64,000 bases of DNA. Origin: Micromonospora matsumotoense. GTDB lineage: Bacteria > Actinomycetota > Actinomycetes > Mycobacteriales > Micromonosporaceae. Positions 1 to 8,890 of this stretch are shown here, one piece after another. The notes below the pieces were generated by a model, which saw nothing but the letters and a program-made list of their open reading frames with translations, was not told the origin of the DNA and made no database searches. Numbering within the stretch: position 1 is the first letter of the stretch; each line of letters begins with the position of its first letter. The stretch spans positions 806,001 through 870,000 of the forward strand of contig NZ_FMCU01000001.1 of NCBI RefSeq assembly GCF_900091525.1, given 5' to 3'. The translations under genes were made by a program, and so were the position numbers.

Positions 1-212
1 CCCTCGTCCATGGGGAAGGCGAGCACGTCGGTGGGGCCGTCGCCGCCCATCCAGCGATGGTTCAGCTCGGTCATGTAGCCGATGTCGACCAGCAGCACGG
101 ACAGCTCGGCGAGCGGGTTGACCCCCATCTCGTCGAGGGCGTGCCGGGCCACGGCGAGCACGGAGTCGGTGTCGACCTCGGCACCGGACTCGTTGGCGAT
201 CTCGATGGACAA
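1..212 (-). CDS. ybeY: Endoribonuclease YbeY (rRNA maturation factor), partial
   Basis: N-terminal part of YbeY, the metal-dependent endoribonuclease that matures 16S rRNA 3' ends and takes part in ribosome quality control. The visible protein begins with S-I-E-I-A-N-E-S-G and continues through the family motif around [21 protein letters not shown]. The catalytic HGxLHLxGYDH region would lie beyond the window edge. The best start is TTG at 212, preceded by a GAGGAAG ribosome binding site. It follows phoH by 18 bp in the same direction, and phoH-ybeY is a widespread operon. Confidence 0.9.
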   Translation of the reverse strand, partial: MSIEIANESGAEVDTDSVLAVARHALDEMGVNPLAELSVLLVDIGYMTELNHRWMGGDGPTDVLAFPMDE

Positions 213-230
213 CTGTCTTCCTCTGATTGG

Positions 231-1313
<1,083 letters not shown>

Positions 1314-1424
1314 CTGCTTCCATCTCGCGCCGTGCCCTGCTGGCGCGGCGTGCGGACGATACTCCCATCGTATCCGCTCCGCACCGGCGGCACCGCGTCA
1401 CTTTTCCCGGCCCGGTCGGCCCGG

Positions 1425-2867
1425 TCAGGCCCGGAAGTCGTACCGGTCGAAGGTCTCCTGGTGGCGGGTGAAGCGGTAGGTGGCCCAGTGCAACGCGACC
1501 ACCGTCCCGTCGGTGCCCCGGGTGAGCCGCAGCAACTCCCCGACCTCCCGCCCGGCGACGGTCCGGAACACGTCCGGCGACTCCGGGATCGGCGCGAAGA
1601 CCGCCGGCGGCCGGCCCACCGGATCGTCCGCACCCCGGGCCCGCAGCGTCCCCTCGTGCCAGCTGAAGACGTACTCGAATCCCTCGCCCCACCAGCGGCC
1701 CAGCACCCCGCGCAGCGACCCCGGCGCGCCCGGTCCCGGACGCCACGGCGGGATTTCCGCCGGGTCGTGCTCGGCGGCGGCGGCCAGCAACCGGTGCGGC
1801 AGCTCCGACACCTCCGCCGCCGTGCCCGAGGAGGCGAGCACCGCGCAGCCCATCGCGCCGGCCGTGCCGTCACCACCGCGCCGACCGTAGACCCCGGCCA
1901 GGAAACCGGGCATCGCACCGTCGTGCCCCACGTGCACCACCCGGTCCGGGTACGGCACCAGGATCAGGCCGAGGCCGAAGCCGGCCTTCCAGACCGTCTC
2001 GTCGGTGGTCGTCACCGGCCAGCGCATCTCGTCCAGGGTGGCCGGGGCGAGCACCGCCCCGGCCGGGTCGAGGGCCCCCGGGTCGGCCAGGAACGCCGCC
2101 CACCGGGCCATGTCCGTCGCCGTGCTCCACAACTGGGCGGCCGGCCCGACCGCCCCGAAGTCGGTCGGCGGCTCCGGATGTGCCTCGTCGGAGTACGCGT
2201 CGACCAGGAACCCGGTCACCGCCTGCGGCCCCGGGTCGACCGAGGTGTCGGCCAGCCCCAGCGGGGTGAGCACCCGGTCGGCGAGCACCTCGGCCCAGGT
2301 GCCGCCCCGCAGTGCGCCGACCAGCCGGCCGAGCAGCGCCATGCCCAGGTTGGAGTAGTGGTAGCGGCGTCCGGTGGGCAGGACCCGCTCGACCCGGACC
2401 AGGTCGGCGATCAACTCGTCCACCTGCGGCGCGCGCAGCGTGTCCCAGACGTCCCCGTACGGCTCCCGTTGCAGCCCGGCGGTGTGCGACAGCAACCGGC
2501 GTACGGTCAGCTCGCCGTGCGCCGGCAACCCCAGGTGCCGGCCCAGCGGATCGTCCAGGTCGAGCAGCCCGTCGTCGCGGCACTGCAACACCAGCACCGA
2601 GGTGAAGGTCTTGGTGACCGAGCCGATCCGGAACCGGCTGCGCGGGCCGAGCGCGGTGTCGTTGCCGGTGCCGCCGACCTGGCAGGTCCAGAGCGGACGG
2701 TCGGCCCGGTGCAGCGCCACCGCCAGCGCGGGCACCCGGGCCTGTGCCTGGACCTGCCGGACCAGCCGCTCCAGCCGATGGCCCGAGCCGCCCCGGTCCG
2801 GATCGGACGACGGGCCTGGCTTCGGGTCGGGCTCCAGGCCGGACTCCGGGTCGGCTTCGGACGTCAC
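1425..2867 (-). CDS. Serine hydrolase, class C beta-lactamase/penicillin-binding-protein fold
   Basis: 480-aa protein of the beta-lactamase/D-alanyl-D-alanine carboxypeptidase superfamily (PF00144). The catalytic motifs are visible: S-V-T-K at residues 83-86 (SxxK) and Y-S-N at 171-173. A G-H-D-G segment in the C-terminal half replaces KTG, as in many esterase-type members. There is no signal peptide: the first 30 residues are Pro/Asp/Glu/Gly-rich, so it may be cytoplasmic. A separate ~100-residue C-terminal domain follows the hydrolase fold. The GTG start overlaps the HIT gene stop by 4 bp (GTGA), so the two are probably translationally coupled. The substrate cannot be inferred; resistance function is not implied. 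Confidence 0.85.
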   Translation of the reverse strand: MTSEADPESGLEPDPKPGPSSDPDRGGSGHRLERLVRQVQAQARVPALAVALHRADRPLWTCQVGGTGNDTALGPRSRFRIGSVTKTFTSVLVLQCRDDGLLDLDDPLGRHLGLPAHGELTVRRLLSHTAGLQREPYGDVWDTLRAPQVDELIADLVRVERVLPTGRRYHYSNLGMALLGRLVGALRGGTWAEVLADRVLTPLGLADTSVDPGPQAVTGFLVDAYSDEAHPEPPTDFGAVGPAAQLWSTATDMARWAAFLADPGALDPAGAVLAPATLDEMRWPVTTTDETVWKAGFGLGLILVPYPDRVVHVGHDGAMPGFLAGVYGRRGGDGTAGAMGCAVLASSGTAAEVSELPHRLLAAAAEHDPAEIPPWRPGPGAPGSLRGVLGRWWGEGFEYVFSWHEGTLRARGADDPVGRPPAVFAPIPESPDVFRTVAGREVGELLRLTRGTDGTVVALHWATYRFTRHQETFDRYDFRA

Positions 2868-3223
2868 CCCAGGTCCCGGGCCAGCATGGGCCCCAGCGGC
2901 GCGCCGCCGAGCAGGTGGGCGTGCACGTGGAAGACCTCCTGACCGCCGTACGGCCCGGTGTTGAACATCAGCCGGAAGCCGTCGCCGGTCAGCCCCTCGT
3001 CCTCGGCCACCGCGGCAGCCGTGGCCAGCACCTCACCGGCCAGTCCCGGGTCGCCCTGGCCGAGCGTCGCCACGTCGGCGTAGTGCTCCTTGGGGATGAC
3101 GAGCACGTGCACCGGCGCCTTCGGCCCGATGTCGCGGAAGGCCAGGGTGGTGGCGGTCTCCTTGACGATGGTGGCCGGAATCTCCCCGGCGACGATGCGG
3201 CAGAACAGACAGTCGGCTCCCAT
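2864..3223 (-). CDS. Histidine triad (HIT) family protein
   Basis: 119-aa HIT nucleotide hydrolase/transferase of the HinT type. The active-site triad H-V-H-A-H is at residues 99-103, and Cys5/Cys8 near the N-terminus match the zinc-binding C-x-x-C seen in many family members. HinT-type proteins hydrolyse AMP-lysine-like phosphoramidates; the physiological substrate here is unknown. A TAGAGT box at 3230-3235 lies 6 nt before the ATG, so the mRNA is probably leaderless. The run of Gs between the box and the ATG could instead act as a weak ribosome binding site. The gene heads an operon with the serine hydrolase. Confidence 0.92.
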   Translation of the reverse strand: MGADCLFCRIVAGEIPATIVKETATTLAFRDIGPKAPVHVLVIPKEHYADVATLGQGDPGLAGEVLATAAAVAEDEGLTGDGFRLMFNTGPYGGQEVFHVHAHLLGGAPLGPMLARDLG

Positions 3224-3229
3224 CCCCCC

Positions 3230-3235
3230 ACTCTA
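3230..3235 (-). promoter_or_regulatory. Leaderless -10 box for the HIT gene
   Basis: TAGAGT on the minus strand ends 6 nt before the ATG at 3223, the spacing expected when transcription begins at or next to the start codon. Confidence 0.5.
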
Positions 3236-3324
3236 AAGACCACCCCCACCACCCCCACCACCCCGACCCGCCCCCCACCCCGCCCCGCCGACCCCGCCAG
3301 CCTCGGCCAGCCCCGCCCCGCCCC

Positions 3325-3384
3325 GGTGATCAAGAGCTTTACGCCAACCTCAAGCCTCCAGATGACCCAAACTTCTTGATCACC
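3325..3384. repeat. 60-bp element with inverted ends, copy 1
   Basis: Begins GGTGATCAAGAGCTTTACG and ends ACTTCTTGATCACC. The outer 12 bases are perfect inverted repeats of each other (GGTGATCAAGA and its complement, with small differences further in). It lies in the 353-bp gene-free stretch between rsmE and the HIT gene. It is the same size as the second copy 33 bp away and shares its ends, but the interior has diverged. No transposase is nearby. Confidence 0.75.
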
Positions 3385-3417
3385 AGCCACCAACGCCAAG
3401 GGCTGGGTGGTGGGCCC

Positions 3418-3477
3418 GGTGATCAAGAGGTTTGGGGCGGGATTGGACTCGCGGATGACGTAAACCTCTTGATCACC
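3418..3477. repeat. 60-bp element with inverted ends, copy 2
   Basis: Starts GGTGATCAAGAGGTTT and ends with its near-exact complement AAACCTCTTGATCACC, giving 16-bp terminal inverted repeats around a ~28-bp core. Total length is 60 bp, identical to copy 1. Both copies could fold into a hairpin as RNA, and could act as a terminator between the divergently placed neighbours or as a REP/MITE-like element. Confidence 0.78.
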
Positions 3478-3479
3478 GG

Positions 3480-3560
3480 GGAGAGGCGGAGGCGGGCGGG
3501 GAGAGGCGGAGGCGGGCGGAGGCGGGCGGAACGGAGCCGGAGGAGAACGGAGCCGGAGGG
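3480..3560. repeat. Purine-rich short tandem repeats
   Basis: Degenerate repeats of GAGAGGCGGAGGCGGGCGG-like units (about 20 bp, then 10 bp), followed by two copies of AACGGAGCCGGAGG. They fill the rest of the gene-free stretch up to the rsmE stop codon. I see no gene here. Confidence 0.65.
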
Positions 3561-3576
3561 AGGAGGGGAGCGGGGG

Positions 3577-4311
3577 TTACCAGCGGGGGAGGCGGGTGGC
3601 TAGGACGGAGAGGGCGGCCACGCCGGCGGTGGAGGTGCGCAGGACCGAGGGGCCCAGCCGTACCGGGCGGGCGCCCGCCTCGGTGAAGACGGTCAGCTCG
3701 GTCGGCGCGATGCCACCCTCGGGTCCGACCACGAGGACGATCTCACCGGTGGTCGGCAGCTCGACCGTGGTCAGCCGCTCGTCGGCCTCCTCGTGCAGGA
3801 CGAACGCCGCGCCGGCCCCGGCGATCCGGCGGGCCACCGTGGCGGTGGACTCGTCCGGTGCGCCGGCCACCACCGGCAACCAGGCCCGGCGGGCCTGCTT
3901 GGCCGCCTCCCGGGCGGTCGCCGCCCACTTCTCCCGGGCCCGTACGCCCCGGTCGCCGCGCCACTGCACCACCGAACGGGACGCCGCCCAGGGCACGATC
4001 TCGTCCACCCCGACCTCGGTCATCGCCTGCACGGCCAGTTCACCCCGGTCGCCCTTGGCGATGCCCTGCACCACGACCAGCCGGGGGACGTCCGCGTCGA
4101 CGTACCCCCGGGAGGTGACGGTGAGGTCGAGGGTGCCCCGGCCGACGGCGGTGACCACGGCGGCGGCGGTGCCACCCCGCCCGTCGGCGAGCAGCAGTTC
4201 CTCGCCGACGCGCAGCCGTTGCACGGTGGCGGCGTGGTGCCCCTCGGGGCCGTCCAGGGTGAGCTGGTCGGCGGCGGGCAGCGACTCGACCAGGAACAGC
4301 GGCGCGGACAC
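3577..4311 (-). CDS. rsmE: 16S rRNA (uracil-1498-N3)-methyltransferase RsmE
   Basis: 244-aa SPOUT-class methyltransferase that methylates U1498 of 16S rRNA using S-adenosylmethionine. The C-terminal trefoil-knot signature is clear: L-V-V-G-P-E-G-G-I followed by R-L-G-P-S-V-L-R-T-S-T-A. The N-terminal PUA-like domain (G-P-E-G-H-H, then L-R-V-G-E-E-L) precedes it. An open frame continues 49 codons upstream to 4458, but family N-termini begin near S-A-P-L-F-L. The GTG at 4311 is preceded by TAGCCT with a 7-nt gap, which fits leaderless initiation. In many actinobacteria it lies just downstream of dnaJ, as here. Confidence 0.92.
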   Translation of the reverse strand: MSAPLFLVESLPAADQLTLDGPEGHHAATVQRLRVGEELLLADGRGGTAAAVVTAVGRGTLDLTVTSRGYVDADVPRLVVVQGIAKGDRGELAVQAMTEVGVDEIVPWAASRSVVQWRGDRGVRAREKWAATAREAAKQARRAWLPVVAGAPDESTATVARRIAGAGAAFVLHEEADERLTTVELPTTGEIVLVVGPEGGIAPTELTVFTEAGARPVRLGPSVLRTSTAGVAALSVLATRLPRW

Positions 4312-4318
4312 GACGATC

Positions 4319-4324
4319 AGGCTA
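4319..4324 (-). promoter_or_regulatory. Leaderless -10 box for rsmE
   Basis: TAGCCT on the minus strand, 7 nt before the GTG start at 4311. It helps choose this start over the longer open frame upstream. Confidence 0.5.
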
Positions 4325-4527
4325 GCCGCCCGGGACCCCGCCGCCCCGGGCCGGGCCCGGCGCCCCCGAGGGGAGTCGGGCCGGGCACCCTCGACCGGGG
4401 CCGGCTGGCCGGAACCCGCCCGCATCACCACCACGCCGAGCCGCCCGGCCGACACCACACCGGCGACGGCGACGGCGACGGCAGGAGGGAACAGGGCCGA
4501 ACGGGGCCGGCCAGGGCCGGCCCCGGG

Positions 4528-5673
4528 TCAGGCGTGGCCGTTGAAGGCGTCGCGCATCCGGGAGAAGAAGCCGCCCTGCTTGCTCAGTTCGGCGACCTCC
4601 TCGCCCCGGGTCTTGGCGAAGTCCCGCAGCATCTTCTCCTGGTCGACGTCGAGCTTGGTGGGGGTGCGCACGTCGAGGTGGACGTAGAGGTCACCCCGGC
4701 CGGTGCCGCGCAGGTGCGGTACGCCCCGGGCGCGCAACCGCAGCGTGCTGCCGGGCTGGGTGCCGGCCTTGACGTCGACGGTCTCCTCGCTGTCCAGCGT
4801 CTTGATGGTCAGCCGGGTGCCCAGCGCGGCGGCGGTCATCGGGACGGTGACCCGGCAGTGCAGGTCGTCGCCCTTGCGGGAGTAGACGTCGTGCGGGCGC
4901 TCGTGGATCTCGACGTAGAGGTCACCGGCGGTGCCACCACCCGGGCCGACCTCGCCCTGCTGGGCCAGCCGGATCCGCATGCCGTCCTCGACCCCGGCCG
5001 GGATCTTCACGGTCAGCGAGCGGCGGGTCCGCACCCGGCCGTCGCCGGCGCAGGTCGGGCAGGGGTGCGGGATGGTGGTGCCGTACCCCTGGCAGACGGT
5101 GCACGGTCGGGCCGACACCACCTGACCGAGGAAGGTCCGTTGCACCGACTGCACCTCGCCCCGGCCCCCGCACGCCTCGCAGGTCGCCAGGTGGGTGCCG
5201 GCCGCGGTGCCCGCACCGGAGCAGGTGGTGCAGAGCACGGCGGTGTCGACGGTGATCGGGGCCTCGACCCCGAAGGCCGTCTCGTGCAGGTCCAGCTCCA
5301 GCCGCAGGATCGCGTCGGCCCCCGGCCGGGTACGCGGGCGTGGACCACGCGCGCCACCGGCCGCACCGCCGAAGAAGGCGTCCATGATGTCCTGGAAGCC
5401 GACGAACGGGCCCGCCCCGGCGGGGCCACCCGGGCCACCGGCGCCCCCGCCGCCCGGGGCGAGCGGGTCGCCGCCCAGGTCGACGATCTGCCGCTTCCGA
5501 TCATCCGAGAGGACCTCGTACGCGGCGTTGATGTCCTTGAACTTCTCCTGTGCCTCCGGGTCCGGATTCACGTCCGGGTGGAACTGCCGCGCCAGCTTGC
5601 GGTAGGCGCGCTTGATCTCGTCATCGGAGGCTTCCCGGCCCACGCCGAGAATGCCGTAGTAGTCCCTGGCCAC
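4528..5673 (-). CDS. dnaJ: Chaperone DnaJ (HrcA-linked, DnaJ2 type)
   Basis: Hsp40 co-chaperone that stimulates DnaK ATPase. Counted from the GTG at 5673 (381 aa), it has a J domain with the H-P-D motif near residues 32-34, then a Gly/Pro-rich linker, then four C-x-x-C-x-G-x-G zinc repeats starting near residues 148, 165, 191 and 205, and the C-terminal substrate-binding domain. An ATG six codons upstream (5691) is possible, but the family consensus begins at (M/V)[10 protein letters not shown]. It lies 73 bp downstream of hrcA. This arrangement is typical of the second actinobacterial DnaJ, regulated by HrcA/CIRCE rather than by HspR. Confidence 0.93.
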   Translation of the reverse strand: MARDYYGILGVGREASDDEIKRAYRKLARQFHPDVNPDPEAQEKFKDINAAYEVLSDDRKRQIVDLGGDPLAPGGGGAGGPGGPAGAGPFVGFQDIMDAFFGGAAGGARGPRPRTRPGADAILRLELDLHETAFGVEAPITVDTAVLCTTCSGAGTAAGTHLATCEACGGRGEVQSVQRTFLGQVVSARPCTVCQGYGTTIPHPCPTCAGDGRVRTRRSLTVKIPAGVEDGMRIRLAQQGEVGPGGGTAGDLYVEIHERPHDVYSRKGDDLHCRVTVPMTAAALGTRLTIKTLDSEETVDVKAGTQPGSTLRLRARGVPHLRGTGRGDLYVHLDVRTPTKLDVDQEKMLRDFAKTRGEEVAELSKQGGFFSRMRDAFNGHA

Positions 5674-5746
5674 TGCGTTCCGTGTCCTCATGTTCGTCTC
5701 GCGTTGCGCCGGTCGGCGGCCGGAGCCGGCCGTCGGCCCTGACTGG

Positions 5747-6769
5747 TCAGTTCTGGGCCAGCAGCTCGCCCACGTAGCGTGCCACGGCCCGCACCGTGGC
5801 GATGGTGCCGGGGTAGTCCATCCGGGTCGGGCCGAGCACGCCCATCCCGCCGACGATGGTGCTGCCGGGGCCGTATCCGGTGCTGACCACCGAGGCGGCG
5901 CGGAGGTTGTCGACCTCGTTCTCGTCGCCGATCAGTACCCGGGTGGTGCTCGGCTCGGCCTCGCCGATCAGCTTGAGCAGGACGACCTCCTCTTCGAGCG
6001 CCTCCAGGATGGGTCGGAGCGAGCCCTGGAAGTCGAGCAGGCCACCCCGGGTGAGGTTGGCGGTGCCGGCCAACGCCAGCCGCTCCTCGGTGCGTTCGAC
6101 GAGGGTCTCCAGCAGCACGGTGGACAGGGTGGTCATGGCGCCGCGCAGGTGCGTCGCGGACTCCTCGACCAGCGCCTGGACCAGCGGTGGAGTGTCGGAC
6201 AGCCGACTGCCCACCAGCTTCTCGTTGACCAGCCGACGCAGGTCGGTGACGTCGGCGGCGGGAACCGGCGTGGGCAGTTCGACCAGCCGCTGCTCGACCC
6301 GTCCGGTATCGGCGATCATGACCAGCATCAGCCGGGTGGTGGAGATCGGCACCAGCTCCAGGTGGCGCACCGACGAACGGGCCAGTGACGGGTACTGCAC
6401 CACGGCGACCTGCCGGGTGAGCTGCGCCAGCAGTCGTACGGTGCGGTGCACCACGTCGTCCAGGTCGACCGCGCCGACCAGGAAACGCTCGATGGCCCGA
6501 CGCTCGGCGGGGCTGAGCGGTTTGACCCGGGAGAGCCGGTCGACGAAGAGGCGGTAGCCCCGGTCGGTGGGCACCCGGCCGGCGCTGGTGTGCGGCTGCC
6601 GGATGTAGCCCTCCTCCTCCAGCACCGCCATGTCGTTGCGGACGGTCGCCGGGGAGACCCCGAGCTGGTGCCGCTCGACCAGCGCCCTGCTGCCGACGGG
6701 CTCCTGCGTGGCGACGTAGTCCTCGACGATGGCCCGCAGCACGGCCAGTTTGCGGTCGTCGAGACCCAT
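5747..6769 (-). CDS. hrcA: Heat-inducible transcription repressor HrcA
   Basis: 340-aa repressor of class I heat-shock genes. The N-terminal winged helix ([13 protein letters not shown], then S-P-A-T-V-R-N-D-M) binds CIRCE; the rest is the GAF-like and dimerisation region. The ATG at 6769 has a strong ribosome binding site (AGGAGGTGGGAG), so the 11 codons upstream in the open frame are not needed. A CIRCE operator 55 bp upstream means hrcA and dnaJ should be autoregulated, with GroEL-type chaperones setting HrcA activity (established for the family). Confidence 0.96.
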   Translation of the reverse strand: MGLDDRKLAVLRAIVEDYVATQEPVGSRALVERHQLGVSPATVRNDMAVLEEEGYIRQPHTSAGRVPTDRGYRLFVDRLSRVKPLSPAERRAIERFLVGAVDLDDVVHRTVRLLAQLTRQVAVVQYPSLARSSVRHLELVPISTTRLMLVMIADTGRVEQRLVELPTPVPAADVTDLRRLVNEKLVGSRLSDTPPLVQALVEESATHLRGAMTTLSTVLLETLVERTEERLALAGTANLTRGGLLDFQGSLRPILEALEEEVVLLKLIGEAEPSTTRVLIGDENEVDNLRAASVVSTGYGPGSTIVGGMGVLGPTRMDYPGTIATVRAVARYVGELLAQN

Positions 6770-6823
6770 CTCCCACCTCCTGACGCACGTCGGCCCGGAC
6801 ACCTGCCGCGTCCGGCAGGCGCT

Positions 6824-6850
6824 CTGGCACTCGACTGTAGCGAGTGCCAG
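6824..6850 (-). promoter_or_regulatory. CIRCE operator with embedded -10 box
   Basis: Perfect 9-bp inverted repeat CTGGCACTC-N9-GAGTGCCAG, matching the CIRCE consensus TTAGCACTC-N9-GAGTGCTAA. The 9-bp spacer contains TACAGT on the minus strand (6834-6839), a good -10 box, so bound HrcA would cover the promoter directly. Confidence 0.93.
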
Positions 6851-6993
6851 TCTACGTCGGCAGCACCGCCGCCGCGATGATCAACGACGGACCGTCGGTG
6901 CGTCCGCGCCGGCGGGCAGCCGGCGTGGTCACTGACCGAACGTCGAGGCCAACCTCACCAGTGTCGCTCTGGTGCACCCTTGCCGGCAGCCCC

Positions 6994-6999
6994 TACCGT
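6994..6999 (+). promoter_or_regulatory. Leaderless -10 box for the DUF4870 gene
   Basis: TACCGT, 7 nt before the ATG at 7007. It supports this ATG rather than upstream in-frame starts. Confidence 0.5.
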
Positions 7000-7006
7000 G
7001 ACGTGC

Positions 7007-7609
7007 ATGACTGAACCACCTCGCCCGCCCGGCGCGGGGGACGGCTACCCGCCGGACCCGAACGCTGGCCAGGGCTCGCCATACGAGCCGCCCACCGCAC
7101 CACTGTCCGGGGCACCGGGGGCAGGCGGATATCCCCCGCCCGGCGGGTACCCGCCGCCCACCGGTGACCAGCCGCCGTCGGGTGGCTACGGCCCGCCCGG
7201 CGGCTATCCTCCGGCCGGTGGCGGATATCCGACCGGTGGCGCGTACGGCGCCCCGGCCGGTGGTTACGCCAACAGCGAGGACAAGACCTGGACGCTGGTC
7301 GCGCACTTCGGCGGTGCCGCCGGCGCGCTGATCAGCTTCGGCCCGCTCGGCTTCGTCGCCCCGCTGATCGCCTACCTGGTGCGCGGTCAGCAGTCGCCGG
7401 CCGTCCGGGCGCAGGCGCTGGCCGCGCTGAACTTCCAGATCCTCTGGTCGATCATCGCGTTCGTGCTGCTCTTCGTGAGCTGGTGCCTGTTCTTCCTGCC
7501 CAGCATCGCGGTCGTGGTGATCCAGATCCTGTTCGGGATCATCGCCGGCATGAAGGCGAACGAGGGTCAGGCCTACCGCTACCCGATGTCCACCAGCTTC
7601 ATCAAGTGA
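7007..7609 (+). CDS. DUF4870 domain membrane protein with Pro/Gly/Tyr-rich N-terminus
   Basis: 200-aa protein. Residues 1-90 are a low-complexity Pro-Gly-Tyr tail with repeated G-G-Y-P-P units, probably cytoplasmic and disordered. The C-terminal ~105 residues match the DUF4870 (Tic20-like) layout: W-T-L-V-A-H-F-G-G, a hydrophobic stretch, A-L-N-F-Q-I-L, then two further membrane segments. Three transmembrane helices are likely. Function is unknown. ATG 7007 was chosen from the leaderless box; the open frame reaches back to 6980. Confidence 0.85.
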   Translation: MTEPPRPPGAGDGYPPDPNAGQGSPYEPPTAPLSGAPGAGGYPPPGGYPPPTGDQPPSGGYGPPGGYPPAGGGYPTGGAYGAPAGGYANSEDKTWTLVAHFGGAAGALISFGPLGFVAPLIAYLVRGQQSPAVRAQALAALNFQILWSIIAFVLLFVSWCLFFLPSIAVVVIQILFGIIAGMKANEGQAYRYPMSTSFIK

Positions 7610-7614
7610 ACCTC

Positions 7615-7638
7615 GGCCGGCCGCTCCCCCGGCCGGCC
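7615..7638. terminator. Bidirectional hairpin between convergent genes
   Basis: GGCCGGCC-(8 nt)-GGCCGGCC lies between the DUF4870 stop and the hemW stop. There is no T-run on either side, so termination would be of the actinobacterial U-less type. Confidence 0.5.
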
Positions 7639-7647
7639 GGGCACCAC

Positions 7648-8871
7648 TCAGGGCAGCAGGTCGCGGACCACGGCGTCGGCCAGCAGCCGGCCCCGCAGGG
7701 TGAGCACCGCCCGCCCCTGCGGGTACGCCACCGGGTCCAGCAGCCCGTCGGCGAGCGCCCGGGCGGCACCGGCCCGGCCGGCGTCGTCCAGCGCGGTCAG
7801 CGGCAGCCCGGAGGCGAGCCGCAGCCGCAGCATCACGTCCTCCATGTGCGCCTCGGCCGGGGTGAGGACCTCCCGGGCCAGGCCGGGCGAGCACCCGGCG
7901 GCGAGCCGCTGCGCGTACGTCGTGGGGTGCTTGACGTTCCACCAGCGCACCCCGCCGACGTGGCTGTGTGCCCCCGGGCCGAGCCCCCACCAGTCGGCCC
8001 CGGTCCAGTAGAGCAGGTTGTGCCGGCACCGGGCCGCCTCGCTGCGGGCCCAGTTGGAGACCTCGTACCAGGAGAAACCGGCCGCGTCGAGGGCGGCCTC
8101 CGCCGCCAGGTAACGGTCCGCCGCCACGTCGTCGGAGGGGTACGGCAGCTCGCCGCGCCGCATCCGGGCGGCCAACCGGGTGCCGTCCTCCACGATCAGG
8201 GCGTACGCGCTGACGTGGTCGACCCCGGCGGCGACCACCTGGTCCAGCGAGGCGGCGAAGTCCTCGGGGCGCTCCCCCGGGGTGCCGTAGATCAGGTCCA
8301 GGTTGACGTGGTCGAACCCGGCGTCACGGGCCTCCCGGGCGGCCTCGGCGGCCCGTCCCGGGCGGTGGGTACGGTCGAGGATCGCCAGCACCCCGGGGGC
8401 GGCGGACTGCATGCCCAGCGAGATCCGGGTGTAGCCGGCGGCCCGCAGGGTCTTCAGCGACTCCGGGGTGACCGATTCGGGGTTGGCCTCGGTGGTCACC
8501 TCGGCGTCGGCGGCCAGCCCCCAGGTGCGGTCGATGCCGTCCAGCAGGCGGGCCAGGTCGTCGGCGGGCAGCAGGGTGGGGGTGCCGCCGCCGACGAAGA
8601 CCGTGTCGACCCTCGGCGGCGGGGTGTCGCCGAGCACCCGGGCGGCGAGCGCCAACTCGGCCAGCACCGTGTCGGCGTACGACCCGCGGTCGGCGCCCCC
8701 GCCCAGCTCGGCGGCGGTGTAGGTGTTGAAGTCGCAGTAGCCGCAGCGGCTGGCGCAGAACGGCACGTGCAGGTAGACGCCGAAACCGCGCGCGCCGACC
8801 TCCCGCAGGGCGGTGGTGGGCAGCGCACCGTCGACGGGAACGGTCTCACCATCTGGAAGGACGCCGGGCAT
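7648..8871 (-). CDS. hemW: Radical SAM heme chaperone HemW (CPDH-like)
   Basis: 407-aa HemN-like radical-SAM protein that, by family knowledge, inserts heme rather than oxidising coproporphyrinogen. The cluster motif C-A-S-R-C-G-Y-C is followed by D-F-N-T-Y, then G-G-G-T-P-T and the SAM-binding region. The C-terminal HemN domain ends the protein. Start is ATG 8871 or ATG 8892 (7 codons longer); the latter would overlap the divergent enoyl-CoA hydratase start codon at 8891. Its position between lepA and hrcA-dnaJ is conserved in actinobacteria. Confidence 0.92.
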   Translation of the reverse strand: MPGVLPDGETVPVDGALPTTALREVGARGFGVYLHVPFCASRCGYCDFNTYTAAELGGGADRGSYADTVLAELALAARVLGDTPPPRVDTVFVGGGTPTLLPADDLARLLDGIDRTWGLAADAEVTTEANPESVTPESLKTLRAAGYTRISLGMQSAAPGVLAILDRTHRPGRAAEAAREARDAGFDHVNLDLIYGTPGERPEDFAASLDQVVAAGVDHVSAYALIVEDGTRLAARMRRGELPYPSDDVAADRYLAAEAALDAAGFSWYEVSNWARSEAARCRHNLLYWTGADWWGLGPGAHSHVGGVRWWNVKHPTTYAQRLAAGCSPGLAREVLTPAEAHMEDVMLRLRLASGLPLTALDDAGRAGAARALADGLLDPVAYPQGRAVLTLRGRLLADAVVRDLLP

Positions 8872-8877
8872 GGCCAC

Positions 8878-8883
8878 TAGTGT
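8878..8883 (+). promoter_or_regulatory. Leaderless -10 box for the enoyl-CoA hydratase gene
   Basis: TAGTGT, 7 nt before the ATG at 8891. The site overlaps the region just upstream of hemW on the other strand, so the two promoters must share about 20 bp. Confidence 0.5.
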
Positions 8884-8890
8884 GCCCGGC

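Noticed and set aside
1425..2867. Beta-lactamase resistance gene
   Set aside because: It has SxxK and YxN motifs but no KTG and no secretion signal. Most such proteins are esterases or peptidases, so resistance cannot be claimed.
3325..3477. Insertion sequence
   Set aside because: Only 60-bp elements are present, with no transposase and no obvious target duplication.
4449..4470. Short GACGGC repeat before rsmE
   Set aside because: A trinucleotide-like run too short to carry meaning in this base composition.
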